Assembly (NCBI GenBank): GCA_028873845.1
Contig: JAPPNO010000082.1
Coordinates: forward strand, 1 to 51,190
Direction: 5' to 3'
Length of the DNA stretch: 51,190 nucleotides
From: Gemmatimonadota bacterium
GTDB taxonomy: Bacteria > Gemmatimonadota > Gemmatimonadetes > Longimicrobiales > Gaopeijiaceae
Below the pieces are notes generated by a model. It ran no database searches and had not been told where the DNA came from. It worked only from the letters and a program-made list of their open reading frames with translations. Every line of letters starts with the position of its first letter. Position 1 is the stretch's first letter. This document shows positions 34,662-43,299 of the stretch, in pieces. Position numbers and translations under genes: made by a program.

Positions 34662-34979
34662 GTGAAACGGACAGGCGGCTCCGCCCATCGGCCCACCGAC
34701 GAAGCCAAGAGGGAAGTGTCCCTGCGCGTCCTGGCCGATGTCCCCCTGGAAGAGGAAGTCGTCCTGGTACGGATCGACGTGGCCGGAGACGACGTGGTGC
34801 CGCTGCTGGAGCAGGGCATCGTGCCGGGGTGCAAGCTGTGTCCGGTCCGGCACGCTCCCGCGGGGGGGCCGACCGTCTATCGCGTGGACGGCGCCCTGGT
34901 CGCGCTCCGGAGAGAGACCGCGTCCTGTCTCTGCGTGCGCAGTGCACTGGAAGCCGCGGGGGTTCTCGACTCGAATTGA
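34662..34979 (+). CDS. feoA: FeoA-domain protein
   Basis: A 105-residue protein with a FeoA-type SH3-like fold: LADVPLEEEVVLVRIDVAGDDVVPLLEQGIVPGCKLCPVRHAPAGGPTVYRVDGALVALRRETASCLCV. FeoA supports the ferrous-iron channel FeoB. GTG 34662 has GGGAGAAAG right upstream. Its stop overlaps the feoB start as TTGA. The N-terminal 30 residues are longer than usual, and two pairs of Cys are present that are not typical of FeoA. Confidence 0.85.
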   Translation: MKRTGGSAHRPTDEAKREVSLRVLADVPLEEEVVLVRIDVAGDDVVPLLEQGIVPGCKLCPVRHAPAGGPTVYRVDGALVALRRETASCLCVRSALEAAGVLDSN

Positions 34980-36919
34980 ACGCGGGTAGCGCGTCCGCCA
35001 CCCTGTCGGCGGAGGCGGCCGGGGGAACCGCGGCGGATGCCGGCCACCCTCTGGTCGCGCTCGTGGGACCCCCGAATTCGGGGAAGTCCACCCTCTTCAA
35101 CAACCTCACCGGTCTGCGCCAGAAGGTTGCCAACTACCCCGGGGTGACGGTCGAGCGCCGGTCCGGCGTGGCCGATTCGGACGCCGGCCCGGTAGAGGTG
35201 ATCGACCTTCCCGGCGTCCTGGGACTCTCTCCCCGCAGCGCGGATCAGATGATCACCCGCAACGCGCTGCTCGGAGAGCTGGAGGGCATGCGGCGCCCCG
35301 ATGCGGTCGTGCTGGTGCTCGACGCCACCCGTCTCCGGTCCCACCTGATGGTTGCCGAGCCGGTGTTGGGACTCGGACTGCCGACGCTGGTCGTCCTCAC
35401 CATGGCCGACGAACTGGACCGCCGCGACGGTGCGCTCAGGAGTGCCCGGCTGTCGCACGACCTGGGTGTCGAGGTGGCTCTGGTCAACGCGCGCGACGCC
35501 GGCACGCTGGAACCCGTCCGCCGCTTCCTCACCGCTCTTCACACGGGCGGCGAAGAGGCTCGCGCGTGCCCGATCGTGGCCGCCGCCGACCACCTCGAGG
35601 GCCACCCATCGGGCCGCTCCCTGCCCGTCATCGACGTCTTCGCGGCCCGGCGCGAGCGCGCCCGGGAACTGGGACGCTCGGCCGGGTTCAAGGCACCGCG
35701 GCCGTCGCGGTTCACCAACCGGCTCGACGGCCTCGTGCTGCACCGTGTGTGGGGACCGGTAGTCTTCGCCGCGGTGGTAGGGCTGGTCTTCCAGGCCATC
35801 TTCACGTGGGCGGTCCCCCTCATGGACGGCACCGAAGCGCTGATCGGAGCCTCGGGCGCGTACCTCTCGGGCGCGCTGCCCGACACCTGGTTCCGCGCCC
35901 TGCTGATCGACGGGGTATGGGCCGGGGTGGGGTCGGTGCTGGTCTTCCTTCCCCAGATCCTCATCCTTTTCTTCTTCATCGCGATCATGGAGGACTCCGG
36001 GTACATGGCCCGCGCGGCGGTGATTGCCGACCGCCTCATGCACAAGGTGGGGCTCCAGGGCAAGTCCTTCCTTCCCCTGCTCTCCGCCTACGCCTGCGCG
36101 ATCCCCGCGATCATGTCCGCGCGCACCGTCGAGGACGAACGGGACCGCATCGCCACAGTGTTCATCGCGCCGTTCATGACCTGTTCCGCCCGGCTCCCCG
36201 TCTATGCGCTACTGATCGCCGCCTTCATTCCCGCCGGGCCGTTGCTGGGGCCGTTCCTGGGACGCCGCACCGCCGTCCTCATCGGCCTCTACGCGCTCGG
36301 ACTGCTGGCGGCGGTCGGCACGGCGGCGCTCCTGAAGAGCACGCTGCTGCGCGGCCGGTCCATGCCGTTCGTCATGGAGCTGCCACCCTACCGCTGGCCC
36401 AGCGCCCGGTCGATCGGAACGCGCCTTCTGGACCGCACGAAGATCTTCCTGCGGCGCGCCGGCAAGGTCATCCTGGCCGTGACCGTGGTGCTGTGGGTCC
36501 TGGCCCAGTTCCCGAGGACGCCGGCCGGGGCGCCGCCCGAGATCGGGGACAGCGCGCTCGGGCGCATGGGACAGGTCGTCGAGCCGGCGATCGAGCCGCT
36601 CGGTTTTGACTGGCGGGTGGGGATCGGGTTGGTCACGTCGCTCGCCGCCAGAGAGGTGATCGTGGGCACCCTGGGCACGATCTACGGGGTGGAGACCGAG
36701 AACGATGAGGACTTCGAGCTGCGTGCCGCCCTGCAACAGGATCTGGACTTCGGAGCCGCGGTGGCGCTGCTCATCTTCTTCGTCTTCGCGCTGCAGTGCA
36801 TGTCGACGGTAGCCGTGATGCGCCGCGAAACGGGTGGGTGGCGATGGCCCATTCTTCAATTCTGCTACATGCTGGCGCTGGCCTACATCGGCGCATGGGC
36901 GGCGAACGCGCTGCTGTGA
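34976..36919 (+). CDS. feoB: Ferrous iron transporter FeoB
   Basis: A 647-residue inner-membrane iron transporter. The N-terminal G domain holds GPPNSGKST (residues 31-39), a Thr-bearing switch I (NYPGVTVERR), DLPG switch II and a later TMADELDRR in the G4 position. A helical spacer is followed by the gate and core membrane domains with EDSGYMARAAVIADRLMHKVGLQGKSFLPLLSAYACAIPAIMSAR, the family's metal-gate motif. The start appears to be TTG 34976 (4-bp overlap with feoA); no ATG or GTG occurs in frame before the G domain except a distant ATG inside feoA. A terminator follows at 37045-37069. Confidence 0.95.
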   Translation: MNAGSASATLSAEAAGGTAADAGHPLVALVGPPNSGKSTLFNNLTGLRQKVANYPGVTVERRSGVADSDAGPVEVIDLPGVLGLSPRSADQMITRNALLGELEGMRRPDAVVLVLDATRLRSHLMVAEPVLGLGLPTLVVLTMADELDRRDGALRSARLSHDLGVEVALVNARDAGTLEPVRRFLTALHTGGEEARACPIVAAADHLEGHPSGRSLPVIDVFAARRERARELGRSAGFKAPRPSRFTNRLDGLVLHRVWGPVVFAAVVGLVFQAIFTWAVPLMDGTEALIGASGAYLSGALPDTWFRALLIDGVWAGVGSVLVFLPQILILFFFIAIMEDSGYMARAAVIADRLMHKVGLQGKSFLPLLSAYACAIPAIMSARTVEDERDRIATVFIAPFMTCSARLPVYALLIAAFIPAGPLLGPFLGRRTAVLIGLYALGLLAAVGTAALLKSTLLRGRSMPFVMELPPYRWPSARSIGTRLLDRTKIFLRRAGKVILAVTVVLWVLAQFPRTPAGAPPEIGDSALGRMGQVVEPAIEPLGFDWRVGIGLVTSLAAREVIVGTLGTIYGVETENDEDFELRAALQQDLDFGAAVALLIFFVFALQCMSTVAVMRRETGGWRWPILQFCYMLALAYIGAWAANALL

Positions 36920-37044
36920 TGGGTGGGTCGGCAGTGCGGGAATCGCGACTGGCGGTCCGAGGATGAGGCCGGGCGTGGGCCGAGCGCACAGCACCACCGG
37001 CCGACTCTCCCACGGCTCCGAGCGGTCACCTCGCGGGCGAGAAC

Positions 37045-37069
37045 CCGCTCTGCGGAGCGGTGCTTTTTT
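37045..37069 (+). terminator. Intrinsic terminator of feoAB
   Basis: CCGCTC, 4-base loop, GAGCGG, then TGC and six T at 37064-37069. It is a good rho-independent terminator about 130 bp past feoB. The next gene's ATG is only 8 bp further on, so its own transcript must begin within or very near this hairpin, or else depend on read-through. Confidence 0.7.
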
Positions 37070-37076
37070 CGCAGAA

Positions 37077-38039
37077 ATGCCGCGAGAATTCGGGTCGGGT
37101 GTTCGCAGGGCCGTCCACGCCTCCGGTGCCCTGGCCGTCCTGGCCCTCCTCGCGGGAACCTGGGGCTGCACGCCCGATCAACCAGCGCCGGGGGACACCG
37201 GCGCCCTGGCGGACGATCGGGGCCGTGTGCACGACCCATCGGTCCCGCGCACCCGCATCGTTTCGCTGATCCCGGCCGTCACCGAGACGCTCGTGGCAAT
37301 CGGCGCGGCGGACCGCCTGGTGGCCCGCACGCGCTACGACGAGGATCCCGTGCTCGCTGACCTGCCGTCGGTGGGTGGCGGAATCGATCCGAGCCTCGAG
37401 TTTCTGGCGCAGCTGAAGCCCGATCTGGTCGTCTTGTGGGCCTCCGGTGCCAGCGGTGTGTTGCTGGAGGACCGTCTCGACGAGATCGGGCTGGACTGGT
37501 ACGCCGCTGACATCCAGACGGTGGACGACTTTCGCCGCCACGCGCGGAATCTGGGTCGTTTGACCGGTCTGGCGGGTTCCGCGGAGTCCGTGACCGTCCG
37601 GGTGGAGCGCGACTTCGACGCCGCAGTGCGGGCGTGGTCTGGGCGGGATCCCGTGGAGGTCGTGTACGTCGTGCAGCTGGAACCGCCCATGACCGTCGGG
37701 CCCGGGACCTTCCTGGATGCGCTGCTGGGGGCGGCGGGTGCCGTCAACGCCTTCAGCGACATCTCGGGTTCCTGGCCGCTGGTGAGCATGGAGGAGGTGG
37801 TGCGGCGGGATCCGGAGTATGTGATCATGCCGGTGCAGGGCTACGGAACGCCCGAGGCCCGGTCGGACTACCGCGATCCTTCGATCGAGCGGCTGCGGAG
37901 GCGACCGGGCTGGGCGGCGGTGCCCGCGGTGAAGGCGGGCCGGGTCATCTCGGTCGACGGCTCGCTCTTCGGCCGGCCGGGCCCGCGCATGGGCCGGGCC
38001 GCCCTGTACCTGGCCACCCGCCTACACGGCCAGCGCTGA
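37077..38039 (+). CDS. BtuF/FecB-like substrate-binding lipoprotein
   Basis: A 320-residue periplasmic binding protein of the helical-backbone metal/cobalamin group. The leader ends in a lipobox-like AGTWGC. The fold follows: RIVSLIPAVTETLVAIGAADRLVARTRYD, SVGGGIDPSLEFLAQLKPDLVVLWAS, then a C-terminal lobe with SDISGSWPLVSMEEVVRRDPEYVI. It would deliver cobalamin, heme or a siderophore to an ABC importer, but no permease or ATPase genes lie beside it. ATG 37077 has no clear ribosome site and sits 8 bp after the terminator, so it may be leaderless. Confidence 0.85.
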   Translation: MPREFGSGVRRAVHASGALAVLALLAGTWGCTPDQPAPGDTGALADDRGRVHDPSVPRTRIVSLIPAVTETLVAIGAADRLVARTRYDEDPVLADLPSVGGGIDPSLEFLAQLKPDLVVLWASGASGVLLEDRLDEIGLDWYAADIQTVDDFRRHARNLGRLTGLAGSAESVTVRVERDFDAAVRAWSGRDPVEVVYVVQLEPPMTVGPGTFLDALLGAAGAVNAFSDISGSWPLVSMEEVVRRDPEYVIMPVQGYGTPEARSDYRDPSIERLRRRPGWAAVPAVKAGRVISVDGSLFGRPGPRMGRAALYLATRLHGQR

Positions 38040-38105
38040 GGCCACGGCGGTCACCGGGCGACCCGGCCGCACGGAACGCCGCAGTCTGCCTTGCCAACCG
38101 CCTGT

Positions 38106-38122
38106 ACGGCCTCCCTTTGAGG
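38106..38122. terminator. Short hairpin between convergent genes
   Basis: GGCCTC, loop CCTTT, GAGGCC. It sits 5 bp from the end of the minus-strand gene and about 70 bp after the binding-protein gene. It has no T-run. A weak candidate for a shared terminator. Confidence 0.35.
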
Positions 38123-38126
38123 CCTC

Positions 38127-40505
38127 TTACGGAATCAGCACTCTCGGTACCCGCTTCACGAAGAAAACGCCCTCCTTGCCCGAGGTCACCACGATGATCC
38201 CGCTTTCGAAGTACGGGTAGTTGCTCCACGACCCGTCGAAGCCCGGCGCATCCTCGTCCCACGGCACCGTGTCGAAGAAGCCGATCTCCACCGGATTCTC
38301 GCGGTCGGAGATATCCAGCACGCGCAGGCCGCTCACGTAGTTGGACTGGTACATGAGGTCGCCGCGGATGTACAGGTTGTGGTCCGAGGAGGTGTTCTCC
38401 GAGAAGTGTTCCTTGACCATGACCGGGTCGTCCAGGTCCTTCACATCCCACACCAGCGTGCGGGTGTTGGAGACCATGCCGTCGAGCTCGTCGAGCTCGT
38501 CGTTCATGTAGAAGTACTCGTGGCTTTCGTCGATCCAGCCCTGGTGGGAGTAGGAGGCGTTGGGATAGGTGCTCATCGCCAGCGCCACGGGGGCGCTCTT
38601 GTCGGTCACGTCGGCGATGCTCAGCGCGGTCTCGTTGGACCCGAAGCAGATCTCCTTGCCCCGGTGTTCGGTGTCCGGCCCGTCGTAGACGATGCACATG
38701 GCGTCGTGGCTGTAGCCGGTCTTCGCCCGCCCGGTCGCGGCGTCGGCGAAGCAGCCGGCGAAGGCCGGGTTCCGCGGATCGCGTATGTCGATCATGTGGA
38801 GACCGCCGCCGCAGGTGTCGCCTCCTCCGCTGGATCCCACCGAGTACGCGAATCCGGTGGTCTCGTTGATGACGATGTTGTGGGCGCTGTGGATCCCGTC
38901 GTAGCGCGCCGTTTCCTCGAAGGTGACGGATTCGCCGGTGGCGTCGCGCAACCGGGTGAGGTCGAAGACCTGCATGCCGTGCCGGCCGGCGTTGTCGGAG
39001 ACGATGAAGGCGTGATTCGCGTAGACCTTGATGTCGCGCCAGGTGCTCGGACTTGCCCCTTCGGTCAGCGGCAGATTGCCGGCGTTTCTCGGGTGCGCGG
39101 GGTCGCTGAGGTCGATGAAGGAGGTGCCGTCGTAGCGGCCCACGATCGCCCACTCCGTACCCGTGACCGGGTCGGTCCAACCCCACACGTCGTTGACCTC
39201 GACACCGCGCCCGCCGCCCAGCTGCTGCACCGGCAGGAACGACACGATGTCGACGCTGGCGCAGGTGAAGACATCGGCGGACCCGTCCTGGCAGGCGACC
39301 TCGTCGCCGGTGATGGGGTCGAGGCCGGCGACTTCGCTGGCCACCCGGACCCCCCGGGTCCAGCCGTCGCCCTGCCGCTCGATGATCGCGGCGGTGCCCA
39401 GTCCGTAATCGTCTTGCCCCACCCCCACGACCCCGATGTTCTCGCCCAGCGCGAGGACCGACCCCATCTGGTCGCCTGGAGACAGCCCATCCACGGAGAA
39501 CTTCGTCATCGCGCCCCAACCGCCGCCTCCCGGCTCGGGCGACATCACGTAGTAGCGTCCCTCGAATCCTCCGGCTCCCGGCGCCGCGATCCAGATGTTC
39601 TCGCCGCCGATCTTCAGTGCGACGCCGAATCGGGTCCCGTAGTCCCCGTCGAAGGGCTTGTAGACCGCATCCGCGCGCCACTCGCCCGACGACTCGTCGA
39701 GGACGTAGCCGTGAACCGCCCCGGCGAACCCGTCCTGACCCATTGCTCCGATCATCGCCATGCCGTCGCGCATCGCCACCGCCGACCCGAACTGGGTGTT
39801 CCGCCCGGATTCCTCGAGTTCCAGCTTGGCCGTCTCGGACCAGCTGCCGTCGGTCCCGCGGCGGAAGACGTAGACGGCGCCCTGACGCTGGTTCTTCCGC
39901 ATCGTTCCGATCAGCGCGTACTCGCCGTCGATGGCCATCGCGCTCCCGAACCAGTCCTGCGGCTCGGCGTCGCTTGCCATGAGCTTGGCCTCTTCGCTCC
40001 ACCGGCCGGAATCGTCGCGCGCCAGCACGTACACGGCGCCGCGGCCTTCGTCATGTCCCCAGGCGGCCACGAGCGCCACGCCGTCCCCCACCGCCATGGC
40101 CCGCCCGAAGGACTCGCCCGCGCCCACGTCGCTCGCGGAGATCTTCGCGGTCTCTGCCCAGACCCCCGAGTCGCTGCGGCGGAAGACGTAGACCGCGCCC
40201 CGGGTGTCGTCGATCACCGTCGATCCGACCAGCAGATCGCCGTCCACCACCGCCAGCGCCCGCCCGAAGTGGTCCCCGGCGACGGCGTCGGACGCCGATA
40301 GACGTTGCGCTTCGGTCCAGCCGCCTCCGTTCATGCGGTAGACGTACACGTACCCAGGGTGCCGTTCGTTGAGCGACTCCCCGACGAGGACGTCACCCCC
40401 GCTGACTGCGGCGGAGGTGCCGAAGCCCTGCGCAGCGGCCCGCGATGGTTGCGAGAGGAAAAGCAGCGACACGAACAGGGGAAGAATGGACGGCCTCAAG
40501 ATCAT
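38127..40505 (-). CDS. Choice-of-anchor B family protein with FG-GAP repeats (copy 2)
   Basis: A 792-residue exported protein. The signal peptide ends near AAAQ. Residues 30-390 carry about six FG-GAP/integrin-like repeats (for example HFGRALAVVDGDLLVGS, SFGRAMAVGDGVALVAA, FGSAMAIDGEYALIG). The rest is the LVIVD-repeat 'choice-of-anchor B' domain: DIVSFLPV, WGWTDPVTGTEWAIVG, GLHMIDIRDPRNPAFAGCFAD, GYSHDAMC and SDHNLYIRGDLMYQSNYVSGLRVLDIS. It ends without any visible C-terminal anchor. The start ATG 40505 has AGGAGG only 2 bases ahead, oddly close; a TTG 2 codons later would have ideal spacing. Surface adhesion or ligand binding is plausible; function unproven. Confidence 0.85.
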   Translation of the reverse strand: MILRPSILPLFVSLLFLSQPSRAAAQGFGTSAAVSGGDVLVGESLNERHPGYVYVYRMNGGGWTEAQRLSASDAVAGDHFGRALAVVDGDLLVGSTVIDDTRGAVYVFRRSDSGVWAETAKISASDVGAGESFGRAMAVGDGVALVAAWGHDEGRGAVYVLARDDSGRWSEEAKLMASDAEPQDWFGSAMAIDGEYALIGTMRKNQRQGAVYVFRRGTDGSWSETAKLELEESGRNTQFGSAVAMRDGMAMIGAMGQDGFAGAVHGYVLDESSGEWRADAVYKPFDGDYGTRFGVALKIGGENIWIAAPGAGGFEGRYYVMSPEPGGGGWGAMTKFSVDGLSPGDQMGSVLALGENIGVVGVGQDDYGLGTAAIIERQGDGWTRGVRVASEVAGLDPITGDEVACQDGSADVFTCASVDIVSFLPVQQLGGGRGVEVNDVWGWTDPVTGTEWAIVGRYDGTSFIDLSDPAHPRNAGNLPLTEGASPSTWRDIKVYANHAFIVSDNAGRHGMQVFDLTRLRDATGESVTFEETARYDGIHSAHNIVINETTGFAYSVGSSGGGDTCGGGLHMIDIRDPRNPAFAGCFADAATGRAKTGYSHDAMCIVYDGPDTEHRGKEICFGSNETALSIADVTDKSAPVALAMSTYPNASYSHQGWIDESHEYFYMNDELDELDGMVSNTRTLVWDVKDLDDPVMVKEHFSENTSSDHNLYIRGDLMYQSNYVSGLRVLDISDRENPVEIGFFDTVPWDEDAPGFDGSWSNYPYFESGIIVVTSGKEGVFFVKRVPRVLIP

Positions 40506-40677
40506 CACCTCCTGGAGTTGGCCCGGCCGCGCCCATCGCAGCCGGCTTGGACGGCGTCACGGCGCGGCACACGCGCCGCCCCGTTTGCGCTTCATCATTC
40601 AATCATAGCGAGATCGAAGCATGGAGGGCACGCGCCGCCGGCTGCCCAACCCGGCCTGGCAAACCCGACCATCCAAC

Positions 40678-43125
40678 CTACGACACCGCCGGCGGCCGCT
40701 TCTTCAGAACGAAGAGCCCTTCCTTGATACTCGACACGATGATCACGCCGCTCTTGAAGTACGGGTAGACGCTCCAGGCGCCCGCGAACCCCGCCTTGTC
40801 CTCGCCGAACGGCACGGTGTCGAAGAACCCCACCTCGCGCGGCTCCTCGGGGTTGGAGATGTCCAGGATCCGCAGCCCGCTGAGGTAGTTGGCCTGATAC
40901 ATCAGGTCGCCGAGGACGTACAGATTGTGGTCCGACGACCCGGTCGTGCCCAGGTGCTCCCTGACCAGCACCGGATCCTCGAGCTCGCTGATGTCCCACA
41001 CCAGCGTCCGGGTGCGGTCCACGCTGCCGGCGAGTTCGTCGGTCTCGTCGTTCATGAAAAAGTAGCGGTGATCGTCCGAGAGCCATCCCTGGTGCAGGTA
41101 TCCGGCGTTCGGGTAGGTGGCTATCGACAGGGCAACGGGCGCCTCCTTGTCGGTCACGTCCGAGATCGAAAGCGCGTTCTCGTTGGCCCCCAGGCAGATT
41201 TCGCGGTCACGGTACTGTTCGTCCGGACCCTGATAGCGCACGCACTGGGCGTCGTGGCTGTAGCCCGTGCGCGCGTTCCCCGACTGCGCGTCGGCGAAGC
41301 AGCCCGCAAACACGGGATTCCGTGGATCGCGGATGTCCACCATGTGAAGCCCGCCCCCGCACGTCTCGCCGCCCCCCGAGGCCCCCACCACGTAGGCGAA
41401 CCCGGTCTCTTCGTTGATCACGATGTTGTGGGCCGAGTTGATGCCGGTATAGCGGGCGGTCGGCTCGAAGGTCGCGGGAGGATCGGCAACGTCGCGCAGC
41501 CGGGTGAGGTCGAAGACCTGCACGCCGTGCGCCCCGGCGTTGTCCGCCACCACGAACGCGTGGTCGCGATAGACCTTGATGTCGCGCCACATGTTTGGCG
41601 TCGCCCCTTCCGTCAGGGGCAGTTCGCCCAGGTAGACCGGGTTTGCGGGATCGGTCAGGTCGACGAAGGTCGTCGCGTCCGACCGTCCCATGATGGCGTA
41701 TTCGCGCCCCGTTTCGGGATCCGTCCACCCCCACAGGTCGTTGGCGATCGCGCCACGCTGACCACCCACCGCATGGGTCGGCAGGAAGGCGACCAGGTCG
41801 ACCTCGCCGCAACCGAATCCGCCCGCCGAGCCCCCCTCGCACCCGATCTCCCCACCGACCAGCGCCTCGAGTTCGCCGCCCTCGTCAAAGATCCTGCCCT
41901 CGGACCGCCACCCGCCGGGAGTGCGGCCGAATAGGAATCCCACCCCTTCGAAGAAGTCGGCTCCGGGCGCGCCAACCACCGCCATGTCCCCGCCCAGCGC
42001 AACGGCCAGGCCGTAGAAGTTGAACGGACCCCCGGGGCCGAACCGGGCGACCTCCTCCCAATCGCCGGACTCGGCCCTGCGAAACGCGAACCCGCCGCCG
42101 GTACCGCCGCCCGCCAACGGCGTCCCCGCCACGACATCGTCCCCGGAGGCGGCGATCGCCATGCCGAACCCGGAAGCCGCCTCGGGTGTCACCGGCTGGA
42201 TCGTGTGTGCGTGCGACCACGCCGCGCCCGTGCCCGCCCCGGTGCGGGTGAAGTGGTACACGGCGCCGCTCAGCTGCCCTCCGAGAGGCGCACCCGTAAA
42301 GATGTCGCCCTCGGATACGGCCACGCTGGCTCCCATGGAGGACGGCACGGGCTCGGGTGGATCGAGGCGCACGAGCGGCGTCCAGGTTCCCGTCGTCCGG
42401 CCGAACACATAGACCAGCCCCGGCTGCAGATCGGGAACGCCGGTGCCCGGGATGAGGGAAATCTCCCCGCCCGGCGCGCCCACCGCCAGCAGGTCGTCCT
42501 CTGCGGCGAGCGCGGTGCCGTATCTTGCGCCGTCGGGCAGGTCGGCGGGCTGGAGGGCCCCGACGAGGGTGTAGCCGGCCGCGCCCGCCCGGAAGACGAA
42601 GACCGCGCCCCTTCCTTCGTCGGCCCCGGGCGCACCGACCAGGATGTCGCTCCCGTTCGCGGCAACCGCCGCCCCGAATCGGGTATCCGCCGTCGCCTCG
42701 TCCCAGGCGAGTCGCTCGCTCAGCGACCACCCTCCGTCTTGCCGGTGGTACACGTACACTGCTCCGGCCCCTTCGCCCGGTGCGCCGACCGCCAGCACGT
42801 CGCCGCTCACGTCCAACCCCTCGCCGAAGCCGGTGGCGGCCTCGGTCACGGGCGCCGGCAGCGATGCAGTCTGGGTCCAGCCGTCACCTGTGCGGGTGAA
42901 GACGTGTACCCCCCCTGCGCGGTTTCCCGGCATGGGGAAGATCGCGAGTCCGCCGGGCCTTCCCACGAAGATCTCGTCGCCCTGCACCACGACGCTGGCC
43001 GAAAACGCGGTCGCCGCGGTCGTGAAACGGGGTCCGGCTGTGGTCTGTGCGGCTACGGCCGAAGGGGAGCCGGCGAGCAATGCTACGGCGGTGCTTGCGT
43101 AGAATCCGGCGAGGCGGGTGTCCAT
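40678..43125 (-). CDS. Choice-of-anchor B family protein with FG-GAP repeats (copy 1)
   Basis: An 815-residue paralogue of the downstream gene, with the same build: signal peptide to about AVAAQ, FG-GAP repeats (GFGEGLDVSGDVLAVGAPG, RFGAAVAANGSDILVGAPG, GFGMAIAASGDDVVAGTP), then the LVIVD domain with GWTDPETGREYAIMG, GLHMVDIRDPRNPVFAGCFAD and SDHNLYVLGDLMYQANYLSGLRILDIS. The C-terminal halves are very similar; the repeat halves have diverged more. A 172-bp gap separates the two genes, so they may be separate transcripts. As in the partner, no anchor is visible at the C-terminus. ATG 43125 opens the signal peptide. Confidence 0.85.
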   Translation of the reverse strand: MDTRLAGFYASTAVALLAGSPSAVAAQTTAGPRFTTAATAFSASVVVQGDEIFVGRPGGLAIFPMPGNRAGGVHVFTRTGDGWTQTASLPAPVTEAATGFGEGLDVSGDVLAVGAPGEGAGAVYVYHRQDGGWSLSERLAWDEATADTRFGAAVAANGSDILVGAPGADEGRGAVFVFRAGAAGYTLVGALQPADLPDGARYGTALAAEDDLLAVGAPGGEISLIPGTGVPDLQPGLVYVFGRTTGTWTPLVRLDPPEPVPSSMGASVAVSEGDIFTGAPLGGQLSGAVYHFTRTGAGTGAAWSHAHTIQPVTPEAASGFGMAIAASGDDVVAGTPLAGGGTGGGFAFRRAESGDWEEVARFGPGGPFNFYGLAVALGGDMAVVGAPGADFFEGVGFLFGRTPGGWRSEGRIFDEGGELEALVGGEIGCEGGSAGGFGCGEVDLVAFLPTHAVGGQRGAIANDLWGWTDPETGREYAIMGRSDATTFVDLTDPANPVYLGELPLTEGATPNMWRDIKVYRDHAFVVADNAGAHGVQVFDLTRLRDVADPPATFEPTARYTGINSAHNIVINEETGFAYVVGASGGGETCGGGLHMVDIRDPRNPVFAGCFADAQSGNARTGYSHDAQCVRYQGPDEQYRDREICLGANENALSISDVTDKEAPVALSIATYPNAGYLHQGWLSDDHRYFFMNDETDELAGSVDRTRTLVWDISELEDPVLVREHLGTTGSSDHNLYVLGDLMYQANYLSGLRILDISNPEEPREVGFFDTVPFGEDKAGFAGAWSVYPYFKSGVIIVSSIKEGLFVLKKRPPAVS

Positions 43126-43299
43126 GGTGTTTCGACTTCCTGGTTCAGGGGCCGTGCGGGGCCGACTCCGGGCGGGCGACTCCGACCGACAAGGCACCAA
43201 TAATCGGGCCAGACGCTCCAGGCCACCAGATCGTGCGCGCGCCGTGCCGGATCGTGCCATCTTGAAGCACCACGTTCGCCAATGTGCCCGGAGATCCCG

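Noticed and set aside
36920-37076. Possible cobalamin riboswitch ahead of the BtuF-like gene
   Set aside because: I could not find the B12-box GCCACTG core or the conserved helices; only a terminator hairpin is supported.
38379-40301. Long open frame on the plus strand (640 codons) opposite the choice-of-anchor B gene
   Set aside because: No recognisable domain; the minus-strand frame has FG-GAP and LVIVD repeats throughout.
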